A DNA stretch of 64,000 bases, taken from the NCBI GenBank assembly GCA_964619815.1, contig CAZUGK010000003.1, positions 8,447-72,446 of the forward strand, in the 5' to 3' direction. A program made the translations under genes and the position numbers. The notes under the pieces are model-generated. The model worked only from the letters and a program-made list of their open reading frames with translations, was not told where the DNA came from and ran no database searches. This stretch comes from BRH-c25 sp964619815. Lineage in GTDB: Bacteria > Bacillota > Clostridia > Lutisporales > Lutisporaceae. This document shows positions 17,049-24,510 of the stretch, piece by piece (position 1 is the stretch's first letter; every line of letters starts with the position of its first letter).

Positions 17049-17452
17049 TTTTTTATGTCATCTACAACCTTTACACTGTCTATATAGCCGGCCAACACAA
17101 GACATTCCTTGGATATGGCAGAGATTTCTCCAGGCTCGAATATCTTGGCGACGATTTCCATTGGAGAGACAATTCCATAGGCTTCCTGGAGCGCCTTATC
17201 CTTAAGCGGCGGGTTAATAACACAATTGTAAACAATATATTCATCCGCTTCTTCAGAGTTATCCATATCCAAAGCCTCAAGGCATACCGCCCTGTCCGGC
17301 TTTTCAATGGTGATGGTTCCACCCAGGGATTTCACATACAACTCCCGGGATTCCTTCTTTGCTGTTTTTGACTTGGCCGCTCTTGCCAGCAGTTCTTCCA
17401 AAGTCACTTTTTTAGGAGTTTCTGCCGTTTCTCTCGTGCTAAGCTTTTTCAT
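17045..17452 (-). CDS. Tail-assembly chaperone, XkdN family (G-type product)
   Basis: 135 residues between the tube protein and the tape measure, the position and size of XkdN/gpG chaperones. The N-terminus is basic (KKVTLEELLARAAKSKTAKK), followed by an alpha/beta part with ALQEAYGIVSPMEIVAKIFE. GGAGGG precedes the ATG. The last codons are GAC ATA AAA AAC TAA, containing a slippery heptamer in the correct phase, so a longer product of about 190 residues should also be made. Confidence 0.88.
   Translation of the reverse strand: MKKLSTRETAETPKKVTLEELLARAAKSKTAKKESRELYVKSLGGTITIEKPDRAVCLEALDMDNSEEADEYIVYNCVINPPLKDKALQEAYGIVSPMEIVAKIFEPGEISAISKECLVLAGYIDSVKVVDDIKN
17048..17054 (-). promoter_or_regulatory. 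Programmed -1 ribosomal frameshift site A AAA AAC
   Basis: On the minus strand the heptamer AAAAAAC is phased A_AAA_AAC in the XkdN-like frame and is followed immediately by the TAA stop. A -1 slip continues reading at CTA ATC GAC into the downstream 55-codon frame. A AAA AAC is among the most efficient bacterial slippery sequences. Confidence 0.85.
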
Positions 17453-17455
17453 TGA

Positions 17456-17908
17456 TTAACCCTCCTGTATTGCAATCAGATCCGGGAAGGTCACATCAGA
17501 AGGTGTAAATCCGAAGGGGTACTCCCTTTCAAGCTTCTGCCCCTGTTCAAACTGCATGATTGTTGCTTCATTGAACCAAACGTTGTTGATAACAACCCTC
17601 TCAGTACCATATGCATCCGGGTCAGCCAGCTTGCCAATCAGCTGACTCCTCGGGTCTTTGCCTTGTGTCCATGCCTTCACAAGCTTTTCCAGTCCTCTGC
17701 TGTAGACCTTCTTCACCTTCATGGTGCCTTCACCCTTGAGCCCTGTAATCTTGCTCTCAATATCCAGCTCTCCGGCCATCTGCACATCTTCCCTGTTGGC
17801 TACGACCTTTGCTTCAAAGCTTTCTATTTCATAGACCAGCTCGCCGTCCCACCAGATTTGTCCCCATCTACCGTTTATTTGTCTATTTCCAGGTACTTTT
17901 CTTGCCAT
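17456..17908 (-). CDS. Tail tube protein, XkdM family
   Basis: 150 residues of the DUF2001/XkdM family, the inner tube subunit of PBSX-like contractile tails. Conserved features are an early RQINGRWGQIWWDGELVYEI and GLKGEGTMKVKKVYSRGLEK. GGAGGAGG precedes the ATG. It follows the sheath by 18 bases; sheath and tube adjacency is universal in contractile particles. Confidence 0.95.
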   Translation of the reverse strand: MARKVPGNRQINGRWGQIWWDGELVYEIESFEAKVVANREDVQMAGELDIESKITGLKGEGTMKVKKVYSRGLEKLVKAWTQGKDPRSQLIGKLADPDAYGTERVVINNVWFNEATIMQFEQGQKLEREYPFGFTPSDVTFPDLIAIQEG

Positions 17909-17926
17909 TTATATTCCTCCTCCACT

Positions 17927-18988
17927 CTACATTTCTACTGTGAACTTCAAATCTTCCATTGCATCCAGGAATTTGACCGCAGCCGCTGCAAACACCAGGC
18001 TTCCGGTATTGGCTTCCTTGATCTGCTGTTCATTCATTACCGTTACGTCGATTCCCTTACCCTCCAGATATGTTCTCTGAGCTTCAACATCAATTGAAGC
18101 CAAATTGTCATAGCTTGAGTCCAGTACATCCATCCTGGCCAGTTCTTTGAAATAGGCATTGACCGCTGCCAGGAAAAGTACCTTATTGTCATAGCTGTTT
18201 ACCACATTCCCAACATAACTGCCGTCAAAAGTGTCTCTTATATCGTCCCTGACAAGATCTACAGCATCAATTATCTTGATCTTTTTAAAATCTTCACCTT
18301 TTGCAGCCGTAGTTGTAACCAATGAATTGACCGCCCTGCCGATTTTGATCTTTTCCCCGTCATTTACGAGGATCAGCTTACCGGCATCAATATCTGCATC
18401 AGGTGCAGCAGATTCCGTAATACTCTCAACCTCTGACAGCACATAGTAGGTAGCACTTCTGCTAAAAGGTATCCCTGCTAGAATACCTGCAATTCTTGCG
18501 CAGTATTCAGCCGTGCTGTAAGTTTTACTCCCGACTTTTATATCTGCTGTCGTGAAGTTGATAATTCCTTCATGGTCGCCGGCTGAAGAAGGCAGTACCG
18601 CTTTAAATGTCTTTTTATCCGTATCTCTTTCACCTTTAGCCCAGGTTGCTATGGTAGTTACCTGACCCGCTTCAAGCTCCGGTATCGCCAGGTAGTTCCA
18701 TTTCTTATTCTTCAGCCTCAGCAATGCATCATTGTAGTCTGCTGCCGACGCTGCCACTCTCTCAACAAGCACCAAGGAAGGTGCACCCATAAACGCCTTT
18801 TCAATATAATCTTTGTTTGCAGGCGTCCAGTCTGCTGCATCCACCTCGGCGATACTGCCGTAGGCTTTGCCGGTAAAGGATGTATCCGTGTCATCCTTCA
18901 GTATTAGTGCAACGATTCCTCTTGCACTCCTTTTCACCGCTGTTGTTCCTTTTGTCTTGAATTCAATTAAAATCTGTGGTAATCCCAT
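17927..18988 (-). CDS. Tail sheath protein, XkdK family
   Basis: 353 residues, the contractile sheath subunit. Conserved stretches are GLPQILIEFKTKGTTAVKRS at the N-terminus, GKLILVNDGEKIKIGRAVNS in the middle and a C-terminal VKFLDAMEDLKFTVEM used for inter-subunit strand exchange. Strong AAGGAGGAA ribosome binding site. Length is shorter than T4 or Mu sheaths but normal for XkdK. Confidence 0.95.
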   Translation of the reverse strand: MGLPQILIEFKTKGTTAVKRSARGIVALILKDDTDTSFTGKAYGSIAEVDAADWTPANKDYIEKAFMGAPSLVLVERVAASAADYNDALLRLKNKKWNYLAIPELEAGQVTTIATWAKGERDTDKKTFKAVLPSSAGDHEGIINFTTADIKVGSKTYSTAEYCARIAGILAGIPFSRSATYYVLSEVESITESAAPDADIDAGKLILVNDGEKIKIGRAVNSLVTTTAAKGEDFKKIKIIDAVDLVRDDIRDTFDGSYVGNVVNSYDNKVLFLAAVNAYFKELARMDVLDSSYDNLASIDVEAQRTYLEGKGIDVTVMNEQQIKEANTGSLVFAAAAVKFLDAMEDLKFTVEM

Positions 18989-18989
18989 T

Positions 18990-19415
18990 CTAAAATTCCT
19001 CCTTCATTTCTAATGTTTGCATGGTTTCATAGCTGTCGCTTGTATCATCCCTGCTGTCTGTGCAGCTCAGATCAAAAGTGAAATGCAGCACCTTTTCAAT
19101 GATTTCTCCTTTTGTCTTGTCAATGTTTATTCTTCTCTCCCCGGCTTGCAGCACCATGTCGAACAACCCTTCGAGCCAGTCCTGCATTTCCAATAGCCCT
19201 TTACTGATACCCTCATCGGGGTAATACCGGATACTTATTGCCACTGCTTTTGAGAATTGATATACGTTTTCGTTTGTCTTTGATACCGAGATAATCTGCA
19301 CCAAAAAGCAAGGTCTGGAAAAATCCAGAGGTAGCACATCATAATGCAGAAAATAGTCGGGAAAATCAGTGCTTAACTTTTGTGCTACCGCATTTCTGAT
19401 ATCAACTAATGTCAT
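18990..19415 (-). CDS. Tail terminator family protein (DUF6838-like)
   Basis: 141 residues in the position of the tail terminator/tail-completion protein, one base before the sheath. The N-terminal helix VDIRNAVAQKLSTDFPDYFL followed by a four-stranded beta core fits gpU/tail-terminator folds. In a headless particle this protein would cap the distal end of the tail rather than join it to a head. AAGGGGG precedes the ATG. Confidence 0.75.
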   Translation of the reverse strand: MTLVDIRNAVAQKLSTDFPDYFLHYDVLPLDFSRPCFLVQIISVSKTNENVYQFSKAVAISIRYYPDEGISKGLLEMQDWLEGLFDMVLQAGERRINIDKTKGEIIEKVLHFTFDLSCTDSRDDTSDSYETMQTLEMKEEF

Positions 19416-19481
19416 GAACCAACCCCCTTCGATATATATGGTTTATGTTAACATAAACAGGGCATAACCCCCGTTGATGAC

Positions 19482-19718
19482 TTAAAAACCTTTTTGTTTG
19501 AAGGCATTTAAAGCCTTACGATGCCTTTTCCTATCTACCGGCAAATATCCTGTCACCATGTATTCAATCACCCATTCCAGATCCTTCTCCATACTTTTTA
19601 GAATTGCCAAATCTGCATATCCAGCCTCCTGCCGCTTTCGTGCTTTTACCTTAAGCTCCCTGACACCCCTTAAAGCTTCATAATAATCTGCTACCAGCTC
19701 TCTAAGATTTTCATTCAT
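19482..19718 (-). CDS. Small charged protein at the head of the structural operon
   Basis: 78 residues, highly helical and basic (RELKVKARKRQEAGYADLAI), with a strong AGGGAGGGAAGGGG start region. It resembles the small uncharacterised proteins preceding tail terminators in clostridial tail modules and might be a transcription factor of the sigma/ArpU type, but I see no clear helix-turn-helix. It is the first gene downstream of the terminator at 19746-19787. Confidence 0.65.
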   Translation of the reverse strand: MNENLRELVADYYEALRGVRELKVKARKRQEAGYADLAILKSMEKDLEWVIEYMVTGYLPVDRKRHRKALNAFKQKGF

Positions 19719-19745
19719 CCCCTTCCCTCCCTATACAATGGAAAA

Positions 19746-19787
19746 AGGCACCATATCGGGATTGTTTGTTATCCCGGTATAGTGCCT
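19746..19787 (-). terminator. Rho-independent terminator between early and structural tail genes
   Basis: Arms AGGCACCATATCGGGAT (19746-19762) and ATCCCGGTATAGTGCCT (19771-19787). In the minus-strand transcript this gives a 17-position stem with one G-U pair and one mismatch, an 8-base loop and a TTTTTC tail. It separates two tiny genes (19805-20083) from the tail genes (19718 downward). Transcription of the particle genes therefore needs either read-through/antitermination or a promoter in the 27 bases between hairpin and next start, where I see only a weak TATAGG. Confidence 0.8.
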
Positions 19788-19804
19788 CCGCTCTTCGGTC
19801 GGCA

Positions 19805-19966
19805 TTATTTTACCTTATCCTTGTTTGTGCACTCCAGTTTTGTTATCAGTTCACCATTAATGTGCTTGATGCTGATCTCAAAGAAATCCTGTCTGCCGAT
19901 CTTCTCAGCACACTCAACCAGCTCCGAAGCCTTTTGCAGCACCAAGTCCTTAAGCTTATCCTTCAT
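19805..19966 (-). CDS. Small early protein, 53 residues, unrecognised
   Basis: Frame of 54 codons from ATG 19964-19966 with GAGGTG 8 bases upstream. Helical and charged N-half (KLKDLVLQKASELVECAEKI) and a beta-hairpin-like C-half (ISIKHINGELITKLECTNK). It lies between the divergent regulatory region and the terminator, so it would be expressed first. Possibilities are an antiterminator-like or regulatory protein; no family recognised. Confidence 0.55.
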   Translation of the reverse strand: MKDKLKDLVLQKASELVECAEKIGRQDFFEISIKHINGELITKLECTNKDKVK

Positions 19967-19978
19967 TCGGCAGTCACC

Positions 19979-20083
19979 TCAAATTCTACAGTCTCTCATC
20001 ATTTCTTCTTGTTTCTCCGACATTTGTTTGATAGACCCTACAATCACATTGTATTGTATTTCCGACATTTTGTAAAAACCCAT
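19979..20083 (-). CDS. Very small early protein, 34 residues
   Basis: Frame from ATG 20081-20083 with AGAGG upstream, encoding a peptide rich in Met, Glu and Lys (ending QEEMMRDCRI). It is followed 13 bases later by the 53-residue gene. Two copies of the CCGACATTT operator-like motif lie inside it. Coding status is plausible but rests on position and ribosome binding site only. Confidence 0.4.
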   Translation of the reverse strand: MGFYKMSEIQYNVIVGSIKQMSEKQEEMMRDCRI

Positions 20084-20132
20084 TAAACCTCTTTCTACTT
20101 TATCTGGTATAATTAGCTCAGCGTCACTTGTA

Positions 20133-20228
20133 TTACCGACATTTTGCTTATATTTTCCCTTGATTTGCTAATTAATTTCTTGATTATTCCATTAATACGA
20201 TATATAATAATGTTAATAGTCGGTATAA
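20133..20228. promoter_or_regulatory. Divergent control region with inverted TACCGAC-type operator copies
   Basis: TTACCGACATTTT at 20133-20145 faces AGTCGGTATAA at 20218-20228, giving two inverted TACCGAC half-sites flanking the gap between the divergent tail and repressor genes. Two further CCGACATTT copies lie at 20058-20072 and 20014-20027 inside the first small minus-strand gene. The right copy starts 9 bases after the -10 box of the repressor promoter, ideal for autorepression. They are the best candidates for binding sites of the XRE protein at 20251. Confidence 0.5.
20180..20208 (+). promoter_or_regulatory. Sigma-A promoter of the XRE/ImmA operon
   Basis: TTGATT (20180-20185), a 17-base spacer, and TATAAT (20203-20208), about 43 bases upstream of the XRE start. 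Both hexamers and the spacing are close to consensus. Confidence 0.75.
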
Positions 20229-20250
20229 CCGTACATAAAGGAGAGAAAAA

Positions 20251-20670
20251 ATGGACATTGGAACCCATATCAAGGAACTTCGAAAAGCAAAGAAAATGAC
20301 GCAGGTAGAACTTGCTGCCCATGCAGAAATCTCAAGATCCTATCTGGCTGATGTGGAAGCCGGAAGGTATAACCCCAGCCTGGAAACACTTTCAAAACTT
20401 GCCCAGGCTCTTAACGTTGAGGTTTCGGCTCTTTTCAAAGGCAATTCCGGCCAGTTGGCGAATTCCGGTACGGTGTATCCGGACTCTCCCGCAGACTCTC
20501 ATGAGAATACCGGCTCAGCTCCAACGGATAAAGGTGTCAGAACCATAGCTGCTCATAAGACCGACGGCTATGAAGACGGACTTACGGAGGATGAAAAAAT
20601 CGCTGTCAGGGCTTTTCTTGAGGCCTACAGAAAACAGAAACAAATGGAGAAGGAGAAGAAAGGAGACTAA
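20251..20670 (+). CDS. XRE-family repressor of the tail module
   Basis: 139 residues. Residues 4-60 form a CI/Xre helix-turn-helix with VELAAHAEISRSYLADVEAG as recognition region and LETLSKLAQALNVEVSALF after it. A low-complexity linker (about 70-100) leads to a short acidic helix (LTEDEKIAVRAFLEAYRKQK). The linker is a plausible target for cleavage by the ImmA-like peptidase encoded next. GGAGAG precedes the ATG. It should hold the tail operon silent until damage or another signal removes it, like Xre of PBSX or ImmR of ICEBs1. Confidence 0.88.
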   Translation: MDIGTHIKELRKAKKMTQVELAAHAEISRSYLADVEAGRYNPSLETLSKLAQALNVEVSALFKGNSGQLANSGTVYPDSPADSHENTGSAPTDKGVRTIAAHKTDGYEDGLTEDEKIAVRAFLEAYRKQKQMEKEKKGD

Positions 20671-20671
20671 T

Positions 20672-21166
20672 ATGGCATACAGGTTGACTAAGCTTGAGTT
20701 ATTGCAGGAAGAAGCCCTGCAGCATGACATCAAAGTCACGTATGCTTCTCTGCCTAAACGAATCAAGGGACTATACTGCGAAGATTATGATATACCCCCG
20801 GTCATTGCACTCAACAAACACTATATAGAGAATTCTAAAGAGGAAACTTGTATTGTTGCCGAAGAACTGGGACATTACTATACATCTTCAGGAGATTTGC
20901 TCGATGTGGCTGCCGATATGACCGTTGTAAGAAAGCAGGAGGAAAAAGCAAGAAGATGGGCTGCAAAGAGGATCATCTCTCTGAATGATATTATAAAAGC
21001 ATATGAGTATGGCTCAAGGACCCAGCAGGAGTTCGCGGAATACCTTGAGACTACAGAAAGCTTTCTATGCTGGGCGGTTGAATACTATAGAAAAAAATAC
21101 GGGATCATGAAAGTTGTTGATTCCAAATACATAATCTATTTTGAGCCTTTCGGCATAATGCGTATG
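20672..21166 (+). CDS. ImmA/IrrE-family peptidase-like protein, 3' end in gap
   Basis: At least 165 residues from ATG 20672-20674 (after AAGGAGAC), truncated by the N run. The family normally carries a HExxH zinc motif in the helix preceded by the substrate cleft. Here the helix reads VAEELGHYYT, so the first His is Glu while the second His and following Tyr are kept; this variant is common in phage-borne ImmA homologues. A winged-helix-like region with RTQQEFAEYLETTESFLCWA follows. Pairing with an XRE repressor suggests anti-repression by proteolysis. The sequence beyond the gap (a run of T) does not give a believable C-terminus. Confidence 0.8.
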
Positions 21167-21176
21167 NNNNNNNNNN
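21167..21176. other. Assembly gap (10 N) next to a T homopolymer
   Basis: Ten N followed by AAAATTTTATTT and about 20 T. A 10-N run is probably a placeholder of unknown true length; the end of the ImmA-like gene and possibly other genes (for example an integrase) could be missing here. Confidence 0.95.
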
Positions 21177-21264
21177 AAAATTTTATTTTATTTTTTTTTT
21201 TTTTTTTTTAGTTTTGGTTTTAATAAAAAACCCGATTCCAAGCTTAATAGAGTGGAAGAAACAG

Positions 21265-21299
21265 AAAGCACTACATTTGTTTATAGAATGTAGTGCTTT
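21265..21299. terminator. Bidirectional terminator-like hairpin
   Basis: Perfect 13-bp stem AAAGCACTACATT (21265-21277) / 21287-21299 with a 9-base loop. It lies between the convergent ImmA-like and tctC genes and probably ends the repressor transcript. Confidence 0.55.
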
Positions 21300-21335
21300 A
21301 TATGTAAATAAACACAACATCAGAAGTCTGTAAAA

Positions 21336-21379
21336 AAATGCAGGTTAGTTCCCTTAACCGGGTAACCAACCTTGCATTT
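21336..21379 (-). terminator. Rho-independent terminator of the acid-sugar/Tct operon
   Basis: Arms AAATGCAGGTT (21336-21346) and AACCTTGCATTT (21368-21379) pair with one bulge, further inner pairing occurs, and on the minus strand the stem is followed by a run of seven T. It lies 16 bases after the tctC stop. Confidence 0.8.
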
Positions 21380-21394
21380 CATATTCAATTAAAC

Positions 21395-22402
21395 CTATTT
21401 CAAAATCATATCTTTTGCAGCTTCAAATTCTTTCAATGCATTATCTAGATATGCTTTTGTATCTTCTGTGTTCATGTAAGCCGGCTCAACACTGTATGCT
21501 TTAGCTATATCATTAGCATATTCAGGCATCTTTGAAACCTGCTCCATAGCGGCACCTACCTTTTCAATAATTCTCGGGTCAGTACCCTTCGGGAAGGATA
21601 GGAAGTATGCACGGTGTGCAATCAGGTTATATCCAAGTTCCTTTGCAGTAGGTACATCCGGGAACAGCTTGCTGCGGTTTTCGGAGAATACGGCTAATAC
21701 ACGGAAGTCACCAGAGTCAATGTACGGTTTCATTATTCCATACGGGTTCACGTTAGTATCTATTTTTCCGGCAAGCAATGCAGCATTTCTGTCAGTTCCG
21801 CCACCTGCATCAACTATGTTGAAATCAGCACCGGTAAGTTCTTCAAGCTCGCGGCCGACGTAGTAAGTGTAGCCGCCTACAGAAGAAGCATAGTTCAATT
21901 TCCCTGGGTTTGCTTTTGCAGCTTTGATAAGGTCATCAAGAGTCTTGTATGGGCTTTTTGCATTGACTGCGAGAATATAGGAGTTATCCATAATACCTGT
22001 TGCAGCAACGTCAAATGCTTCATGTGCGAAATCAGATACGCCTACAACCTTGTTCATAAGCATAGAGTCATGGAAGAACAATGCATTGTATCCGTCAGGT
22101 TTGGAATCACGTACCTGTATGCTGCCTGCGCTTCCATTTGCACCGTCAACATTTACAACAACGACTGAAGTACCCAATATTGGCTCAAGATACTTAGCAT
22201 AGGTACGAGCATGGAAGTCAGTATCACCACCGGCTTTAAACGGGACGACAATCTGGAAAGGTTTCTTGTCAGGCCAGTTAAACTCAGCTCCCGATGCTTC
22301 CGTCGATGTTTTTTCCGGAGCTTTGCTACCGGATGCTGCACATCCTGTAAACAAGCTGGTGATCAACAATACTGCGATTAAGATAGCACTAATCTTTTTC
22401 AT
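21395..22402 (-). CDS. tctC: Tripartite tricarboxylate-type transporter binding protein (TctC)
   Basis: Extracytoplasmic solute receptor of the TTT family, anchored as a lipoprotein. The start used is the ATG at 22400-22402, with GAGGAG at ideal distance. Signal peptide with lipobox LFTGCAAS; then the TctC/Bug fold with KPFQIVVPFKAGGDTDFHAR, and the ligand-loop region GANGSAGSIQVRDSKPDGY. About 335 residues, normal. It is last in the order tctB-tctA-tctC and belongs to the acid-sugar operon, so the ligand is more likely a C4 sugar acid than citrate. Confidence 0.9.
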   Translation of the reverse strand: MKKISAILIAVLLITSLFTGCAASGSKAPEKTSTEASGAEFNWPDKKPFQIVVPFKAGGDTDFHARTYAKYLEPILGTSVVVVNVDGANGSAGSIQVRDSKPDGYNALFFHDSMLMNKVVGVSDFAHEAFDVAATGIMDNSYILAVNAKSPYKTLDDLIKAAKANPGKLNYASSVGGYTYYVGRELEELTGADFNIVDAGGGTDRNAALLAGKIDTNVNPYGIMKPYIDSGDFRVLAVFSENRSKLFPDVPTAKELGYNLIAHRAYFLSFPKGTDPRIIEKVGAAMEQVSKMPEYANDIAKAYSVEPAYMNTEDTKAYLDNALKEFEAAKDMILK

Positions 22403-22480
22403 CTTCATTTCTCCTCTTTCTCTTTTTATATATTCCTGTAACGGGATTCCCCCGTAACCGACCAAATTGAATAAATGAAT

Positions 22481-23980
22481 CTATGCAGTCTTTTTCATCT
22501 TTTTAACGTTCTTTCTAACTGTAATAAGGATGGATGCCAGTGCAGCCGCAAGGAACAGTGCGGAAATCGGTTCTGTCAGGAAAGGCATGTAGCTGCCCTG
22601 TGAGAACATCAATCCGCGTCTGAGGTTAATCTCCATCAGCGGCCCGATAATGAAACCCAGTATAAAAGGCGAACCGGGGATATCCACCTTATGGAACCCA
22701 TAACCCATCGCACCGAAAAGCAGAACGGTCCATACGTCAAACATACGGTTGCTGACCCCAAAGGAGCCTATGACACAGAACAGGAATATACCGGGCAGCA
22801 GGTAGTACTTAGGTATTTTTAGCAGTGCTGCAAAGCCCCTCAGCCCGTAGAATTCGATGAACAACATAGCAAATGACCCGATAATCATAGTAAGGAATAT
22901 AGCATATACTATGTCTACGTGTTCTGTAAACATCAGCGGTCCTGGAGATATACCCTGTATGGTCAAACCGCCAAGCAGCATTGCCGTTACAGTATCACCA
23001 GGGATACCAAGAGACAGCAGTGGTACCAGCGCACCGCCGATTGCTGCATTATTGGAGGTTTCACTGGCTACGATACCGTCAATGACTCCAGTTCCGAATT
23101 TTTCCGGGTATTTGGAACGGTTTTTTATAACACCGTAGGTCAGAACATTCGCAACACCACCGCCAATGCCTGGCAGTATTCCGATACCTATTCCGATAAG
23201 TGCAGAAATCAGTGCATTCCATTTCTGCTCAAAGAACTCTTTCCATGAAAAGCCAAAGCCTTTGATGCCCTTGATGTCAACCTTTATGGTCTCCATCTTT
23301 GCTGCATGCCTGGACTCCTCTGCTGTAATCAGTATTTCTGAGATAGCAAACATACCGATCAGTACCGGCAATATGTTAAAGCCAGATGCCATCTGAGTGC
23401 TTCCAAATGTGTACCTCTGCACACTGCCTATGCTGTCCATTCCCACAGTGGCAAATATACAACCAAGAAAGCCTGAAATCAAGCCCTTAACCAGGGATTT
23501 GCCGGACAAGCCCGCCATCATAGTCAACGAGAACACAGCGACGGAGAAATATTCATAAGCCCCGAACTTTATTGCAACTTTAGCCAGCCAGGGTGCCATG
23601 AATATAAGTACAACAGTGGACATTATTGTACCGATAAATGAATATACAATTCCAACACCTAAAGCCTTTGGACCCTGTCCTTTCAATGTAAGCGGATAAC
23701 CATCAAAGCATGTGGCTACCGATGACGGTGTACCTGGAATACGCGTCAGTATCGCAGAAATCAGACCGCCGGATATACCGCCGATGTACAGTGAAACCAA
23801 CAGTACAACTCCAGCTACAGGACTCATGCTGTATGTTATTGGCAGAAACAGCGCCAGTGCCATGGTCGCACTAAGACCCGGTATAGCACCGAAAATGATT
23901 CCCAGAGTAACGCCAAAGACTATCATAAACATGCATAAAGGATTAAATATAGCTTGTGCACCGATTATAAATGATTCCAT
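22481..23980 (-). CDS. tctA: Tripartite tricarboxylate transporter large membrane subunit (TctA)
   Basis: 499 residues with about eleven or twelve membrane helices. Typical TctA landmarks are IIFGAIPGLSATMALALFLP near residue 30, GIGIGILPGIGGGVANVLTY in the middle and the signature SLGIPGDTVTAMLLGG. It is the sodium- or proton-coupled translocating subunit that receives substrate from TctC. A possible 24-base spacing from TctB and the same direction place it in the same transcript. Confidence 0.95.
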   Translation of the reverse strand: MESFIIGAQAIFNPLCMFMIVFGVTLGIIFGAIPGLSATMALALFLPITYSMSPVAGVVLLVSLYIGGISGGLISAILTRIPGTPSSVATCFDGYPLTLKGQGPKALGVGIVYSFIGTIMSTVVLIFMAPWLAKVAIKFGAYEYFSVAVFSLTMMAGLSGKSLVKGLISGFLGCIFATVGMDSIGSVQRYTFGSTQMASGFNILPVLIGMFAISEILITAEESRHAAKMETIKVDIKGIKGFGFSWKEFFEQKWNALISALIGIGIGILPGIGGGVANVLTYGVIKNRSKYPEKFGTGVIDGIVASETSNNAAIGGALVPLLSLGIPGDTVTAMLLGGLTIQGISPGPLMFTEHVDIVYAIFLTMIIGSFAMLFIEFYGLRGFAALLKIPKYYLLPGIFLFCVIGSFGVSNRMFDVWTVLLFGAMGYGFHKVDIPGSPFILGFIIGPLMEINLRRGLMFSQGSYMPFLTEPISALFLAAALASILITVRKNVKKMKKTA

Positions 23981-24004
23981 AACTCTTTCACTCTCCTTTC
24001 TCGA

Positions 24005-24499
24005 TTAAGCTCCGAATATGATGCCTATTGGCAGCGGTATATACATCAGATTATGAAACAGGTAGTATGTGCCTACTGACAATACAACAGAATACAGAAC
24101 AATAGTAATATAATTACGTTTTGTATTTACCGGAGTAAGCAGCATGTTCATCAGTATCAGGAAAAATATCGAAGAAAGTACGAAGCCCAGAAGTTCCATA
24201 ACAGCTACATAGGCGATAATCAGTACAAAAGTGAGAAGAACATTTTTAGTATCTTTCTGCTCTCTCGCCTCTGCTTTGTCAGGTTCAAACCGCTTTGCCG
24301 CTTTGACACCTTGATACATCAAGCAGACCGCCAGGAATAAAAGAACAAAACCATAGATTTCCGGTATAAACTCCGCACCAATTGAAACTGCCTTGCTGCG
24401 CCTGATGAAGAGCGAGCCGATCAGGTATGCAATGGAAAACAGAGCAACAAAAATACCAGTCATCAACCCATTATACTTTTTCATAAATTGCCCTTTCAT
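24005..24499 (-). CDS. tctB: Tripartite tricarboxylate transporter small subunit (TctB)
   Basis: About 164 residues, four predicted helices (SLFIRRSKAVSIGAEFIPEI in the first loop), the usual TctB architecture. The start is uncertain: ATG 24497-24499 is used because GGAG overlaps the end of the preceding dehydrogenase gene; an ATG 15 bases later is also possible. Essential accessory membrane subunit of TTT systems. Confidence 0.85.
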   Translation of the reverse strand: MKGQFMKKYNGLMTGIFVALFSIAYLIGSLFIRRSKAVSIGAEFIPEIYGFVLLFLAVCLMYQGVKAAKRFEPDKAEAREQKDTKNVLLTFVLIIAYVAVMELLGFVLSSIFFLILMNMLLTPVNTKRNYITIVLYSVVLSVGTYYLFHNLMYIPLPIGIIFGA

Positions 24500-24510
24500 A
24501 TGTGATTTCA

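Noticed and set aside
20570..20671. Longer start for the ImmA-like gene, inside the XRE gene
   Set aside because: The ATG at 20672 has AAGGAGAC directly upstream and abuts the XRE stop; the longer version overlaps the repressor by 100 bases and adds basic low-complexity residues.
21180..21210. Poly-T tract as a regulatory or terminator element
   Set aside because: It directly follows an assembly gap and is about 20 T long; it may be a scaffolding or sequencing artefact.
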